Program-made: the position numbers and the translations under genes
Notes under the pieces: generated by a model
Database searches by the model: none
Told to the model about the DNA's origin: nothing
Seen by the model: only the letters and a program-made list of their open reading frames with translations
Source of the DNA: JAHBWV01 sp964588385
Lineage (GTDB): Bacteria > Planctomycetota > Phycisphaerae > Phycisphaerales > UBA1924
Direction of reading: 5' to 3'
Length of the DNA stretch: 64,000 nt
Assembly: GCA_964588385.1 (NCBI GenBank)
Contig: CAZPPG010000002.1
Location: forward strand, 1-64,000
Part shown: piece by piece, positions 16,753 through 27,234 of the stretch
Position numbering within the stretch: position 1 is the first letter of the stretch
How the letters are laid out: each line of letters starts with the position of its first letter

Positions 16753-17343
16753 GTGCGCGCGAGGCACGGCACATCGATGATGGCGATTCTTGCGGTTGTC
16801 GCGCTGGTGGGGTGTGAGACTGAAGAGAAGATCGTTCGCTATCGACCGATCCTCGCGGCGGTGCCCGGGGCGCAGTCCAATACCGCGCCCGTGGGCGATC
16901 CTTTCGAGGGTCGTCGGGTCGATCCGGCGGCGACCGATGCGGACTCTCTGGTCATTGAGCTTCCAGACGGCACGATCAAGCTCGTTTCGAAAACGGGCCG
17001 GCAGTTGATGGCGCACATCATCAACACGATCGATAAGGGCGAGCGGGAGCTGTTTGTCGAGCAGGTGCTGAGCGAGATCACCAAGCGCGAGTTCTATGAC
17101 CGCGGTCTGGATCCCGGCGAGGCGTTTGATGAGTTCAGGAAGCGGCGGACCGACATCATGAAGCTTTTCAACCTCATGCCGATGGGCGAGTACACCCCGG
17201 GGGTGTACATGAAGGGTGTCGGGGGGGGCGTGCAGCGCCTGAAGGTCAGCGGGCCTTCCGCGATGGACCTCCGCTGGAACTTCATGGACATGAACTATGA
17301 GGCGGGGGGCTGGCGTCTCCGCTGGTTCGGGTTCGATAGGTGA
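16753..17343 (+). CDS. Putative lipoprotein of unknown function
   Basis: A 196-residue protein with a lipoprotein-type signal (MMAILAVVALVGC, lipobox ALVGC with Cys near 21). The GTG start lies 3 bases after the nadB stop and uses GGAG inside the end of nadB, indicating translational coupling. The mature part is mixed alpha/beta with a conserved-looking C-terminus (SAMDLRWNFMDMNYEAGGWR and LRWFGF). I recognise no family. It converges on the M28 peptidase gene with 27 bases between stops. Confidence 0.7.
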   Translation: MRARHGTSMMAILAVVALVGCETEEKIVRYRPILAAVPGAQSNTAPVGDPFEGRRVDPAATDADSLVIELPDGTIKLVSKTGRQLMAHIINTIDKGERELFVEQVLSEITKREFYDRGLDPGEAFDEFRKRRTDIMKLFNLMPMGEYTPGVYMKGVGGGVQRLKVSGPSAMDLRWNFMDMNYEAGGWRLRWFGFDR

Positions 17344-17370
17344 TGTCGGGGGGTCGCGCGCGGGCGAGGT

Positions 17371-19434
17371 TCAGCCGCCGGTGTTGCGGCGGCTGGACTT
17401 GAGCTTGACCTTTGTGGTTTCTTCCTTGTCGCCACGGATGAACGTGATGGTGACCTCGTCGCCCGGTTCGGCCTTCTCGAGCTGGGGCATCCAATCTTCA
17501 ACCGTTTTGAGTTCAACATCATTCCACTTGACCATGAGGTCACCGGCCTGCAGGCCGCCCTCGGCGGCGGAGGTCTCGGGAAAGACCTGGCCGACCAGCA
17601 CGCCCGGCCTTGTCCCGGAGTAGTCGCCGGGCGCGATGCCGAAGCGGACGCGAACGCGACGTGTCGGATTGCCGGGGGTGCCGCCGGAGCCGTCGGTCGC
17701 CACGAACGTGAGGGGCTCGGTGCGGGTCGCGCAGGCCATGGCGATCTTCTCGACCAGATCCACTACCTTGACGGCGCCGACGGGGTTGATGGTTGACGCG
17801 ATGTCGGTTGGAGAGTGGTACTCGTCGTGGAGGCCGCTGAAGAAGAACATCACCGGAATACCGACCGCGTTGAAGGATGCATGATCGGAGGGGCCGGATC
17901 CGCCCGGCTTGGCGGCGATGTTAAGGCCGGATTCCTCGAAGAAGGGCTTGACCATCTCTTCCAGGCCGACGGCCGTGCCGGTGCCGTTGGCCTCGAGGTT
18001 TCCCTCTCGGACGCGGCCGATCATGTCGAGGTTGAGCATGATCGTGTGCTTCTCCTTCGGGACGATCATGTTCTGCACATAGTGGGCCGAGCCGTTCAAG
18101 CCCGACTCCTCCGCGGAGTAGCCCATGAAGAAGACGGAGCGGAGGTTTGCAGAATCGCCAGCGGACGCATATGCGCGGCTGAGGCGTTCGGCCAGAAGGA
18201 GCATCCCCGACGTGCCCGAGGCGTTGTCGTCCGCGCCGGGGTGGATTTTTCCGGGCTCGTTCGAGCGTGATCCGAACCAGCCATAGCCGACGTGGTCGAA
18301 GTGGGAGCCGATGATGACGTACTCGTCGGCCAGTGCGCCCTTGCCTCGGAGGATCGCCCCCATGTTGGCGGTCTTGTTCGGCGCGAATCGCGTCGCGACA
18401 TCGAACGTGACGGTCGCGCCCGGGAGGTCGATGATCTCGCCCTTCTCGTCGGCGAGCTTTCTCAGGTCCATGAGCGAGCGATTGTCCGCGTCGCCCGCGC
18501 GAACGAGGCGATCGGCCATGTCCTCGGAGATCATGACGACGGGGACGCGCCCCGATCCGCCCTGCCCTGTGGTGTCGCGCCACGTGGCGAGTTTGCCGGC
18601 GCGATCGTCTCTGGCTCCCGGGGGATTGACGACAATGACGGCGGACGCTCCGCGTCGAACCGCGGCGGAGACCTTGGGCGCGAACGCGGCGTAGCTCGAC
18701 CAGCCCTCGGTGCCCTCGCGAATCCACTTACTCCGACCTTCGTCATCCATGGGCTCGAAGCGGAAGATGAGCGCGACCTTGCCGGTGAGGTCGGCGTTAT
18801 CGCCAAAGTAGCTGCCGTACTCGTTCGGGCCGCCGACGATCGAGTAGCCGACGAACGCGATGGGGGCGGTGACTTGGCCGCTGCCGGACATGCCCAGGAC
18901 GGAGAAGTCGCGCCCCGCCGCGAGCGCGATGGGATCCGCATCGCCGAGGTTCATCGAGACCGCCGCGCCGTCGACGTACATCTCAACCCCGACCTCGAAG
19001 GGCTGGCGATAGGTGGGGGACGAGGTGAGAATCTCCGTGCCGTCGGCGGCGTTGAAGGCGGAGGACTCGGTGAAGGCCGGCTCAAGCCCGAACTGCTTGA
19101 ACCAGAACTCGATGTACTCCTGCGCGATCTCGTTGCCGCGGGTGCCCGGGGCCCGACCCTCGAAGAAGGGGTTGGCAAGGGTCATCACATGCTGCATGTA
19201 TCGCGAGACATCCGGCCCGAGTGTGGTCAGGAGTTCGGCCACCGGACTCTCGCCTAAGGCGAAAATACCCGACTTGCCATCGGGTGACGCCTGAGGTGTC
19301 TGAGATGGAACAGGAGCCGGAATCGGGGCGACCGACGAGGCCGTTTCGCCCTGCGCGAACGTTTGCAGGCCGCCTACGGCCAGAGGCAGCAGGCAGCAGA
19401 GTGCGCGGAGCTTGGGTTGAGCGGTCGGAGGCAT
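17371..19434 (-). CDS. Secreted M28-family metallopeptidase with PA and PDZ domains
   Basis: A 687-residue protein from the ATG 19432-19434, with GGAG 8 bases upstream. It has a signal peptide (cleavage near TFAQGE, about residue 28). A protease-associated domain spans roughly 165-330. The M28 catalytic domain carries the zinc pattern IIGSHFDHVGYG, HPGADDNASGTSGML, AEESGLNGSAHYV, MLNLDMIGR and SDHASFN in the usual order. A PDZ domain closes the protein (about 590-680, AEGGLQAGDLMVKWNDVELK). Family members are amino- or carboxypeptidases; this one should act in the periplasm or at the surface. Confidence 0.92.
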   Translation of the reverse strand: MPPTAQPKLRALCCLLPLAVGGLQTFAQGETASSVAPIPAPVPSQTPQASPDGKSGIFALGESPVAELLTTLGPDVSRYMQHVMTLANPFFEGRAPGTRGNEIAQEYIEFWFKQFGLEPAFTESSAFNAADGTEILTSSPTYRQPFEVGVEMYVDGAAVSMNLGDADPIALAAGRDFSVLGMSGSGQVTAPIAFVGYSIVGGPNEYGSYFGDNADLTGKVALIFRFEPMDDEGRSKWIREGTEGWSSYAAFAPKVSAAVRRGASAVIVVNPPGARDDRAGKLATWRDTTGQGGSGRVPVVMISEDMADRLVRAGDADNRSLMDLRKLADEKGEIIDLPGATVTFDVATRFAPNKTANMGAILRGKGALADEYVIIGSHFDHVGYGWFGSRSNEPGKIHPGADDNASGTSGMLLLAERLSRAYASAGDSANLRSVFFMGYSAEESGLNGSAHYVQNMIVPKEKHTIMLNLDMIGRVREGNLEANGTGTAVGLEEMVKPFFEESGLNIAAKPGGSGPSDHASFNAVGIPVMFFFSGLHDEYHSPTDIASTINPVGAVKVVDLVEKIAMACATRTEPLTFVATDGSGGTPGNPTRRVRVRFGIAPGDYSGTRPGVLVGQVFPETSAAEGGLQAGDLMVKWNDVELKTVEDWMPQLEKAEPGDEVTITFIRGDKEETTKVKLKSSRRNTGG

Positions 19435-19610
19435 GTGGGCGGCTCCAAAGGAGGGATGCGGGCGGGAGCGCGAGTCTAGCCGCGACGCGGCGGGCTGGAC
19501 GCGGTGATTCGGGCTTCTACCCCTTTCGCGATGCCCCGTTGCGGGCGTTGGCGGACCGGCGGGCTCCACCTACGATTGGGCGATCCCCCTCCGCGGCTCT
19601 GTTCACCGCC

Positions 19611-19631
19611 TCGTCGCGTGTGACGCGACGA
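19611..19631. promoter_or_regulatory. Perfect inverted repeat upstream of gcvP
   Basis: TCGTCGCGT-GTG-ACGCGACGA is a 9-3-9 perfect inverted repeat 59 bases before the gcvP ATG. It could be an operator or an RNA hairpin in the leader; no T-run follows, so it is not a terminator. The glycine riboswitch core is not seen here. Confidence 0.35.
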
Positions 19632-19689
19632 ACGGACGCCGGTTCGCCATCCAGTGCGAGAGGGGTCGATCCCGAGGTCGTGTCAAGAG

Positions 19690-22665
<2,976 letters not shown>

Positions 22666-22794
22666 AATGGCGGGAATCCGGCCTGAACGAGGGCTGCTTC
22701 ACCGTGACTTCATGATGCGGCACAGCGGGCGCTTGTGCGAGATCCGGGCCCGAGCATGGTTCACATCCGGGCCCATTGGTCGTAGCATGGCTTC

Positions 22795-23907
22795 ATGCCA
22801 TCACCGAATCTTCAGAACTCGCTGGCGTCGTGGATCGCCGCGGGCTGTGCAGCGATCGCGGTCTCGTTGCTCATCACGCTGCTGCTGCGCGTGGTGAAGC
22901 GGAGCAAGTCATTCGCGGACTCTCCCGCGACCTCTCCCCGCGCGCTTATTCACAACCTCCTGAAGCGCGTTCAGCCGACTACGCTGCTGCTGGTTGGGCT
23001 CGTGGCGGGCTCGGTGACATATGCAACGCTGGAGCCGATCGATGCCGCGACCGTGACGCTCATCTGGTCGTGGGTTTGGAAGGCCGCGGTCATCGCGATC
23101 GCGATCCAGTTCGTCGCGTGGGCGGGATCGTTGATGGAGTGGCTCGCCGCGTGGTGGCTCCGGCACAGGGCGATTGATTCGGAGGGTCATGCGGATCCTG
23201 CGCTGGCCGGAGCGATAGGGACTTTCCGCTGGTTGATTCTGACGGTGGTCTATGCGGCCATCCTCCTGCTCGCTCTTGAGAATCTCGGCGTCGATGTGAC
23301 CGCGCTGATCGCCGGACTTGGCGTGGGCGGAATCGCGATCGCGCTCGCGGTGCAGAACGTGCTGGGCGATCTCTTCGGTTCGCTCACGATCACGCTGGAC
23401 AAGCCGTTCGTGGTCGGGGACTTCATTGTTGTCGGCTCGGAGATGGGGACGATCGAGAAGATCGGCATCAAGACCACACGCGTTCGTTCGTTGGGGGGTG
23501 AGCAGCTCATCTTCGGCAACAACGACCTGCTCTCCAGCCGCATTCGGAACTACAAGCGCATGCAGGAGCGGCGGATCGTCTTCACGTTCGGCGTGACCTA
23601 CCAGACGTCCGCCGAGCAGGCGGCTTCAATCGCAAGCGGGGTCCGCGAGATCGTCAGCGGGATGGAGCGGACGCGCTTCGACCGGTGCCACTTTCAGAAG
23701 TTCGGCGCATCGTCGCTGGATTTCGAGGTGGTGTACTTCGTGCTGAGCGCCGAGTACAACGTGTACATGGACGTGCAGCAGGCGATCAACCTGGAGATGA
23801 TGCGGCGATTCGAGCGGGACGGCATCGAGTTCGCCTATCCGACGCAGACGCTGTACCTGGAGCGAGCGGCCCGCGAGCGTGACCGTGCCAGATCGATTGC
23901 TCGCTGA
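22795..23907 (+). CDS. MscS-family mechanosensitive channel
   Basis: A 370-residue protein with about four N-terminal hydrophobic segments, then the pore helix and beta domain typical of MscS: LIAGLGVGGIAIALAVQNVL, LGDLFGSLTITLDKPFVVGD. These are followed by the alpha/beta C-terminal cage domain (RIVFTFGVTYQTSAEQAASI). It opens on membrane tension to release solutes under hypo-osmotic shock. The ATG at 22795 gives a compact N-terminus. It is a single gene, closed by the strong hairpin at 23946-23967 shared with the convergent gene. Confidence 0.92.
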   Translation: MPSPNLQNSLASWIAAGCAAIAVSLLITLLLRVVKRSKSFADSPATSPRALIHNLLKRVQPTTLLLVGLVAGSVTYATLEPIDAATVTLIWSWVWKAAVIAIAIQFVAWAGSLMEWLAAWWLRHRAIDSEGHADPALAGAIGTFRWLILTVVYAAILLLALENLGVDVTALIAGLGVGGIAIALAVQNVLGDLFGSLTITLDKPFVVGDFIVVGSEMGTIEKIGIKTTRVRSLGGEQLIFGNNDLLSSRIRNYKRMQERRIVFTFGVTYQTSAEQAASIASGVREIVSGMERTRFDRCHFQKFGASSLDFEVVYFVLSAEYNVYMDVQQAINLEMMRRFERDGIEFAYPTQTLYLERAARERDRARSIAR

Positions 23908-23945
23908 GCACGGGGTGGGTCGAGCGTTCGGGAGTCAAAGAACGC

Positions 23946-23967
23946 GACCCTGCCGCGGGGCAGGGTC
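23946..23967. terminator. Bidirectional intrinsic terminator between mscS-like and STN genes
   Basis: GACCCTGCC-GCGG-GGCAGGGTC is a perfect 9-base-pair hairpin with a 4-base loop, placed between two convergent genes. The flanking T-run is poor on both sides, but position and strength fit a shared terminator. Confidence 0.65.
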
Positions 23968-24002
23968 GTGGGTTGATTCGTCTCGTGACCTGCGATGACT
24001 GA

Positions 24003-24932
24003 TCAGCCGCCGCCACCGGGCGTGCCGCCGCCTCCCGCGTTGCCGCCCCCGGCCGTGCCTCCGACCGCTCTCTCGGCGAACCCGTCGATTGTGGCGTGCT
24101 CGAACCGACCATTGATGGTGACCCAGCGCCTCTCGACAGTTGCCCCGGCCTGCGAGGTGCGCCGCGCGGGCCACCAGCCGTAGCCGCCCAACTGGCGGTG
24201 CACGTAGTCGGGCGCGTTGACGATGAAGGACCCCTGCCAGTAGCGGATTGAGGCCGCGTCGCCGCCGTTGTCGACCCACTGGTCGAACTCAACAAGTTCT
24301 GTGATGAGTTCCTTCAACTCGTCCGCGCGCTCGGAGCGGGGCACGAGGGGCTCGTCGTCACTCTCGGTGTTCTGGAATGGGCTCTGCCCACCGCCTCCTC
24401 CGCCCTGATTGCTCTGCAGCACCTGTGAAAGGTCAAACTCGGGAGCGTTGTCGTAGTCGGGAATCTCTATGAGCAGGTCGTTGATGTCGTAGATCTCGAC
24501 GCGCCGGTGAACGTTGAGGCGGGGCTTGGGTCCGATCTGGATGGCTCCGGTATCTGACATCTGCCAGCCGTTGCCCCCTCCCAGCGAGTCGGTCTGGGAC
24601 TTGGCGAGCACCTTCTCCACGAGCGTCAGCGCGGAGACGTCTTTGACGGTGAGGGTGACGAGCGTCTCTTTGTCGAGGCCGTCGGGGTTGCGGTCGTCGA
24701 GCCACATGACCTCCATGTCGGCCCCGGTGAGCTGCTGAATGAAGGACATGACGTCCTCAAGCCGCTGGCCATCGAATGAGATCGACACGGGGCGCAGCAT
24801 CCGCGAGATGGTTTCGCGCTTGGCCTGGGTCTCGGTCCGAGCCGCCGTCTGGGCCTGTGCAGTCGAACACGCGATCGGTGAAAGCCCGATCGATACACCT
24901 GCGGCAACCAGCAACGCAGCGATCTGACGCAT
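24003..24932 (-). CDS. Secreted protein with an STN/secretin-N-like domain
   Basis: A 309-residue protein with a strong ribosome binding site (AAGGAGG, 5 bases before ATG) and a signal peptide ending near AQAQ. Residues about 40-110 resemble the STN or secretin-N short domain: VSISFDGQRLEDVMSFIQQL followed by VTLTVKDVSALTLVEKVL. The middle repeats an STN-associated strand pattern (RVEIYDINDLLIEIPDY). The C-terminus is Gly-rich (GGTAGGGNAGGGGTPGGGG) and probably disordered. No secretin channel domain follows, so this is not a complete outer-membrane secretin. Similar short proteins occur in planctomycetes with unknown roles. Confidence 0.75.
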   Translation of the reverse strand: MRQIAALLVAAGVSIGLSPIACSTAQAQTAARTETQAKRETISRMLRPVSISFDGQRLEDVMSFIQQLTGADMEVMWLDDRNPDGLDKETLVTLTVKDVSALTLVEKVLAKSQTDSLGGGNGWQMSDTGAIQIGPKPRLNVHRRVEIYDINDLLIEIPDYDNAPEFDLSQVLQSNQGGGGGGQSPFQNTESDDEPLVPRSERADELKELITELVEFDQWVDNGGDAASIRYWQGSFIVNAPDYVHRQLGGYGWWPARRTSQAGATVERRWVTINGRFEHATIDGFAERAVGGTAGGGNAGGGGTPGGGG

Positions 24933-25372
24933 GGAAGCCTCCTTGGCAGCGGCCCGGGTGGGGCAACGCGCACGCGGGGTTCATCGGCACACTCAGTCTA
25001 GCGGTTCGCAGGCGTGTATGCGAGAGTTTCGTTCGGGGGTGCGATGCGCCAGAATCGGGGTCTTTTCCCCTTCTAAGCGGGTGCGCGCCGGGCTGAACGA
25101 CGCCCACAGCGCAGGTTTTGCCCGGGTCGAACGGCTGTCGGCGAAATGTCGAACGTCACGAAAGTGAGCAGATTCACCTACCCGATAGATCCCCCACGTT
25201 GGGCAGAAACTCCAAAAAGCGAACGGCACGGCCACTCCGCCTCGTCTCGGATGAGGCGGCGGGCGGCGGTGAGGGTTCGCAGAATGTTCGTCATCAACAC
25301 CCGTGCGAACCGCACTCCCATGGCGGGGGTGGCGAGTCACACGAGCACAGCGGCTCGATGCCAGGAGCAGAC
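24933..25372. other. Divergent intergenic region with an in-frame His-rich stretch
   Basis: These 440 bases separate the STN gene (minus) from the low-complexity gene (plus) and should hold both promoters; I find no confident -35/-10 pair. From 25118 the frame of the low-complexity gene is open upstream of its ATG and, near 25287-25357, would encode a His-rich segment (HQHPCEPHSHGGGGESHEH). A start there would need TTG or GTG and lacks a ribosome binding site, so I treat it as leader unless proteomics says otherwise. Confidence 0.4.
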
Positions 25373-26293
25373 ATGACAACCACGTTCCCGACCAACTCCA
25401 CCTTCTGTGGCAACACCAGCAACGGCTTCGGCGGCATCCCTGCCCCGACTGGCAACGTTCCTTTCAATGGTTTCACGCCGTCCAGCTACGCCGGAACGAC
25501 GACCGGCTACCCCTACCCCGGCTTCACCAATGGCACCTTCGCCAACCCGGGCTACACCCCGGGCTTCAATGCGCCCGGTTTCAGCCCCACTCCGTACGGC
25601 CCTTCCAACTTCCAGTGGCCGCAGCAGTGGTCACAGTTCAGCAATGCCCCGATCTTCGGCGGCTGGAACAACCCCGGCTTCCGCGCTCAGGGCTATTCCG
25701 GGTTCTCCGGATTCGGCGGCTTCGCACCCTCGCCGTTCACGAGCGGCTTCGGCTATCCCGCGTTCAACAGTTTCCCCTCGTTCAACAACTGGCCCTCGTT
25801 CAACTTCTGGCCCACGCCCGGCTTTCCCCAGGGCAGCTTCCCGCAGAACTTCGCGGGCTTCACGCCCGGCTTTGTGAATCCCTTCACGTCGTATGAGTCG
25901 GGCTTCGGCGGCAATGGCTTGGGCGGATTCCCCGCTTGGAACTGGCAGCAGAGCTACAACACACCCTTCAGCACGTTCAACACGACGACGCCTTACGGCT
26001 ACGGCTTCAACACGCCCTTCAACTTCGCGCAGGGATATAGCACTCCGTCTTTCGGTGCGTTCCCTTGGACGCCCGGCTACACCTCCCCCTTCAGTGGCCC
26101 CACCAACTATGGCGGCCAGTTCAACTACGCGCCCTTCAACGGCCCGTTCAACGGAACGTACGGGCAGCCGTTCAATGGCCAGCACCCCACGGGCCAGTAC
26201 ACGAACGGGCAGTTCGTCAACGGCTACACGCCCACTGGTGGTTCGGTCCCCGGGACCTGCAACGGCATCGGGCTGAATCGCGAAGCCGCCTGA
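25373..26293 (+). CDS. Aromatic, nearly charge-free low-complexity protein (prion-like/FG-like)
   Basis: A 306-residue protein starting at the ATG 25373 with AGGAG 5 bases upstream. By hand count it has 44 Phe, 18 Tyr and 8 Trp (23 percent aromatic), no Lys, no Asp, two Arg, two Glu, one His and a single Met. The rest is almost all Gly, Pro, Asn, Ser, Thr, Gln and Ala. GF occurs about 16 times and FG about 6 times, in segments such as SGFSGFGGFAPSPF and PGFNAPGFSPTPYG. No folded domain, signal peptide or membrane helix is visible. The composition resembles eukaryotic FG-nucleoporin and prion-like domains, or silk-like structural proteins. The gene has its own terminator and sits alone between the STN gene and decayed sequence. 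Function unknown; condensate, scaffold or adhesive roles are speculation. Confidence 0.8.
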   Translation: MTTTFPTNSTFCGNTSNGFGGIPAPTGNVPFNGFTPSSYAGTTTGYPYPGFTNGTFANPGYTPGFNAPGFSPTPYGPSNFQWPQQWSQFSNAPIFGGWNNPGFRAQGYSGFSGFGGFAPSPFTSGFGYPAFNSFPSFNNWPSFNFWPTPGFPQGSFPQNFAGFTPGFVNPFTSYESGFGGNGLGGFPAWNWQQSYNTPFSTFNTTTPYGYGFNTPFNFAQGYSTPSFGAFPWTPGYTSPFSGPTNYGGQFNYAPFNGPFNGTYGQPFNGQHPTGQYTNGQFVNGYTPTGGSVPGTCNGIGLNREAA

Positions 26294-26326
26294 GCGGTCT
26301 TCACGCGTTGATCACACAGTTCGCGA

Positions 26327-26359
26327 GCGGCCCGCCATCCGGCGGGTCGCTTTGTTTCT
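26327..26359 (+). terminator. Intrinsic terminator of the low-complexity gene
   Basis: GCGGCCCGCC-ATCC-GGCGGGTCGC (10 base pairs with one G-U) followed at once by TTTGTTTCT. It begins about 33 bases after the stop of the low-complexity gene, supporting that gene as a discrete transcription unit. Confidence 0.8.
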
Positions 26360-26407
26360 AGAGCGTCGGCTGAACGGGGCTTCTCCAGCCCGGAGGGACG
26401 CAGCCGC

Positions 26408-26728
26408 ATGCTCGGTCCGAAGGCACTCGCCATCACATTGATCCCGCTCGCGAGGGTGCCGATCCCGGGTGCGGAGATTCCGGCGTTTGATCGCGCGTCG
26501 AAGCGTTTGCTCGTGACGTCGGGTCCTGACGTTCACGCGTTTGAGCTCGAGGCGCCTTCGCGGCTGCGCGGCGTGTTGGATGCTGCCATTCGCCGCGAAT
26601 CGCCGCCACGGATATCCCCGCGCAATCGCGAGACGCCCGCGCTCGACATCGAGCCGGAGTACGTCGTCGTTCCGACCGACGCGACTGCATACGTGTCGCT
26701 GCAGGAGAACAACGGACCGCCCCCGTAG
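26408..26728 (+). pseudogene. Remnant of a choice-of-anchor I domain protein
   Basis: An open frame of 106 codons whose product holds two separated blocks that resemble choice-of-anchor I proteins: GAEIPAFDRASKRLLVTSG early, and LDIEPEYVVVPTDATAYVS followed by LQENN at the end. In intact members these blocks are separated by well over 100 residues and belong to proteins of several hundred residues, so most of the gene is missing. The first block itself looks shortened. The frame stops right after LQENN, where antisense-strand prepilin-like sequence begins. I read this as a multiply deleted pseudogene, not a functional small protein. Confidence 0.55.
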
Positions 26729-26958
26729 AAACCACGAAAATCGTTCGCGTATCCCACCAGCCCGAGCCCGATCTGGCGCAGGCCACTCGCGCACGCCCTG
26801 GTGCGTGCGGCCTCTCGGGCGGCATCGAGAGAGGGGAGGAGAATCCCTATCAGGAGCGCGATCACCGCGATGACAACCAGCAGTTCGATCAGCGCGAACG
26901 CGGCCCGGCTGTTCCGTAAGTCGTGATGCACGCTCATTCCCTTGTCGGTTCCTTGCAT
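26533..26958 (-). pseudogene. Truncated prepilin-like gene running into antisense of the neighbouring remnant
   Basis: The first 80 codons encode a convincing prepilin-type protein: leader AAFALIELLVVIAVIALLIG, then ILLPSLDAAREAARTRACAS and LRQIGLGLVGYANDFRGFY. Intact relatives run 200-350 residues. Here, after about 26720, the frame continues only as the complement of the choice-of-anchor remnant (PLFSCSDTYAVAS is antisense of its TAYVSLQENN). GAGG 5 bases before the ATG at 26956-26958 suggests it once was, or still is, translated. A 141-residue product is possible but is probably a truncated relic. Confidence 0.55.
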
Positions 26959-27234
26959 CGACGCCTCACGCCGACTTCAAGGACAGTCAAGATAGATGGA
27001 CAGCTACAACCTGCTGTTCTCGTGCGGTCAGCGTTGTGTGAAGGAACGACGAAGTTGCTGCATCAGGGGGGTACGCCGGTCTGGTGTGAAGATGGAGAGG
27101 TTGCGGGCGATGCAAAGTGGCCTTGATTGGCCGGGGCGGTTCCGATTACTCTGGGCGAGCCCTGGATCCGGATCGCGCCGCCTGCTGGTGCGATGTCACT
27201 GAAACAAGCCCGCAACGATCTGAAGGAGACCGAG

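Noticed and set aside
19440..19689. Glycine riboswitch before gcvP
   Set aside because: The paired GGAGAG...GCCGAAGGGGCAA core of the aptamer is not present; only a perfect inverted repeat is seen.
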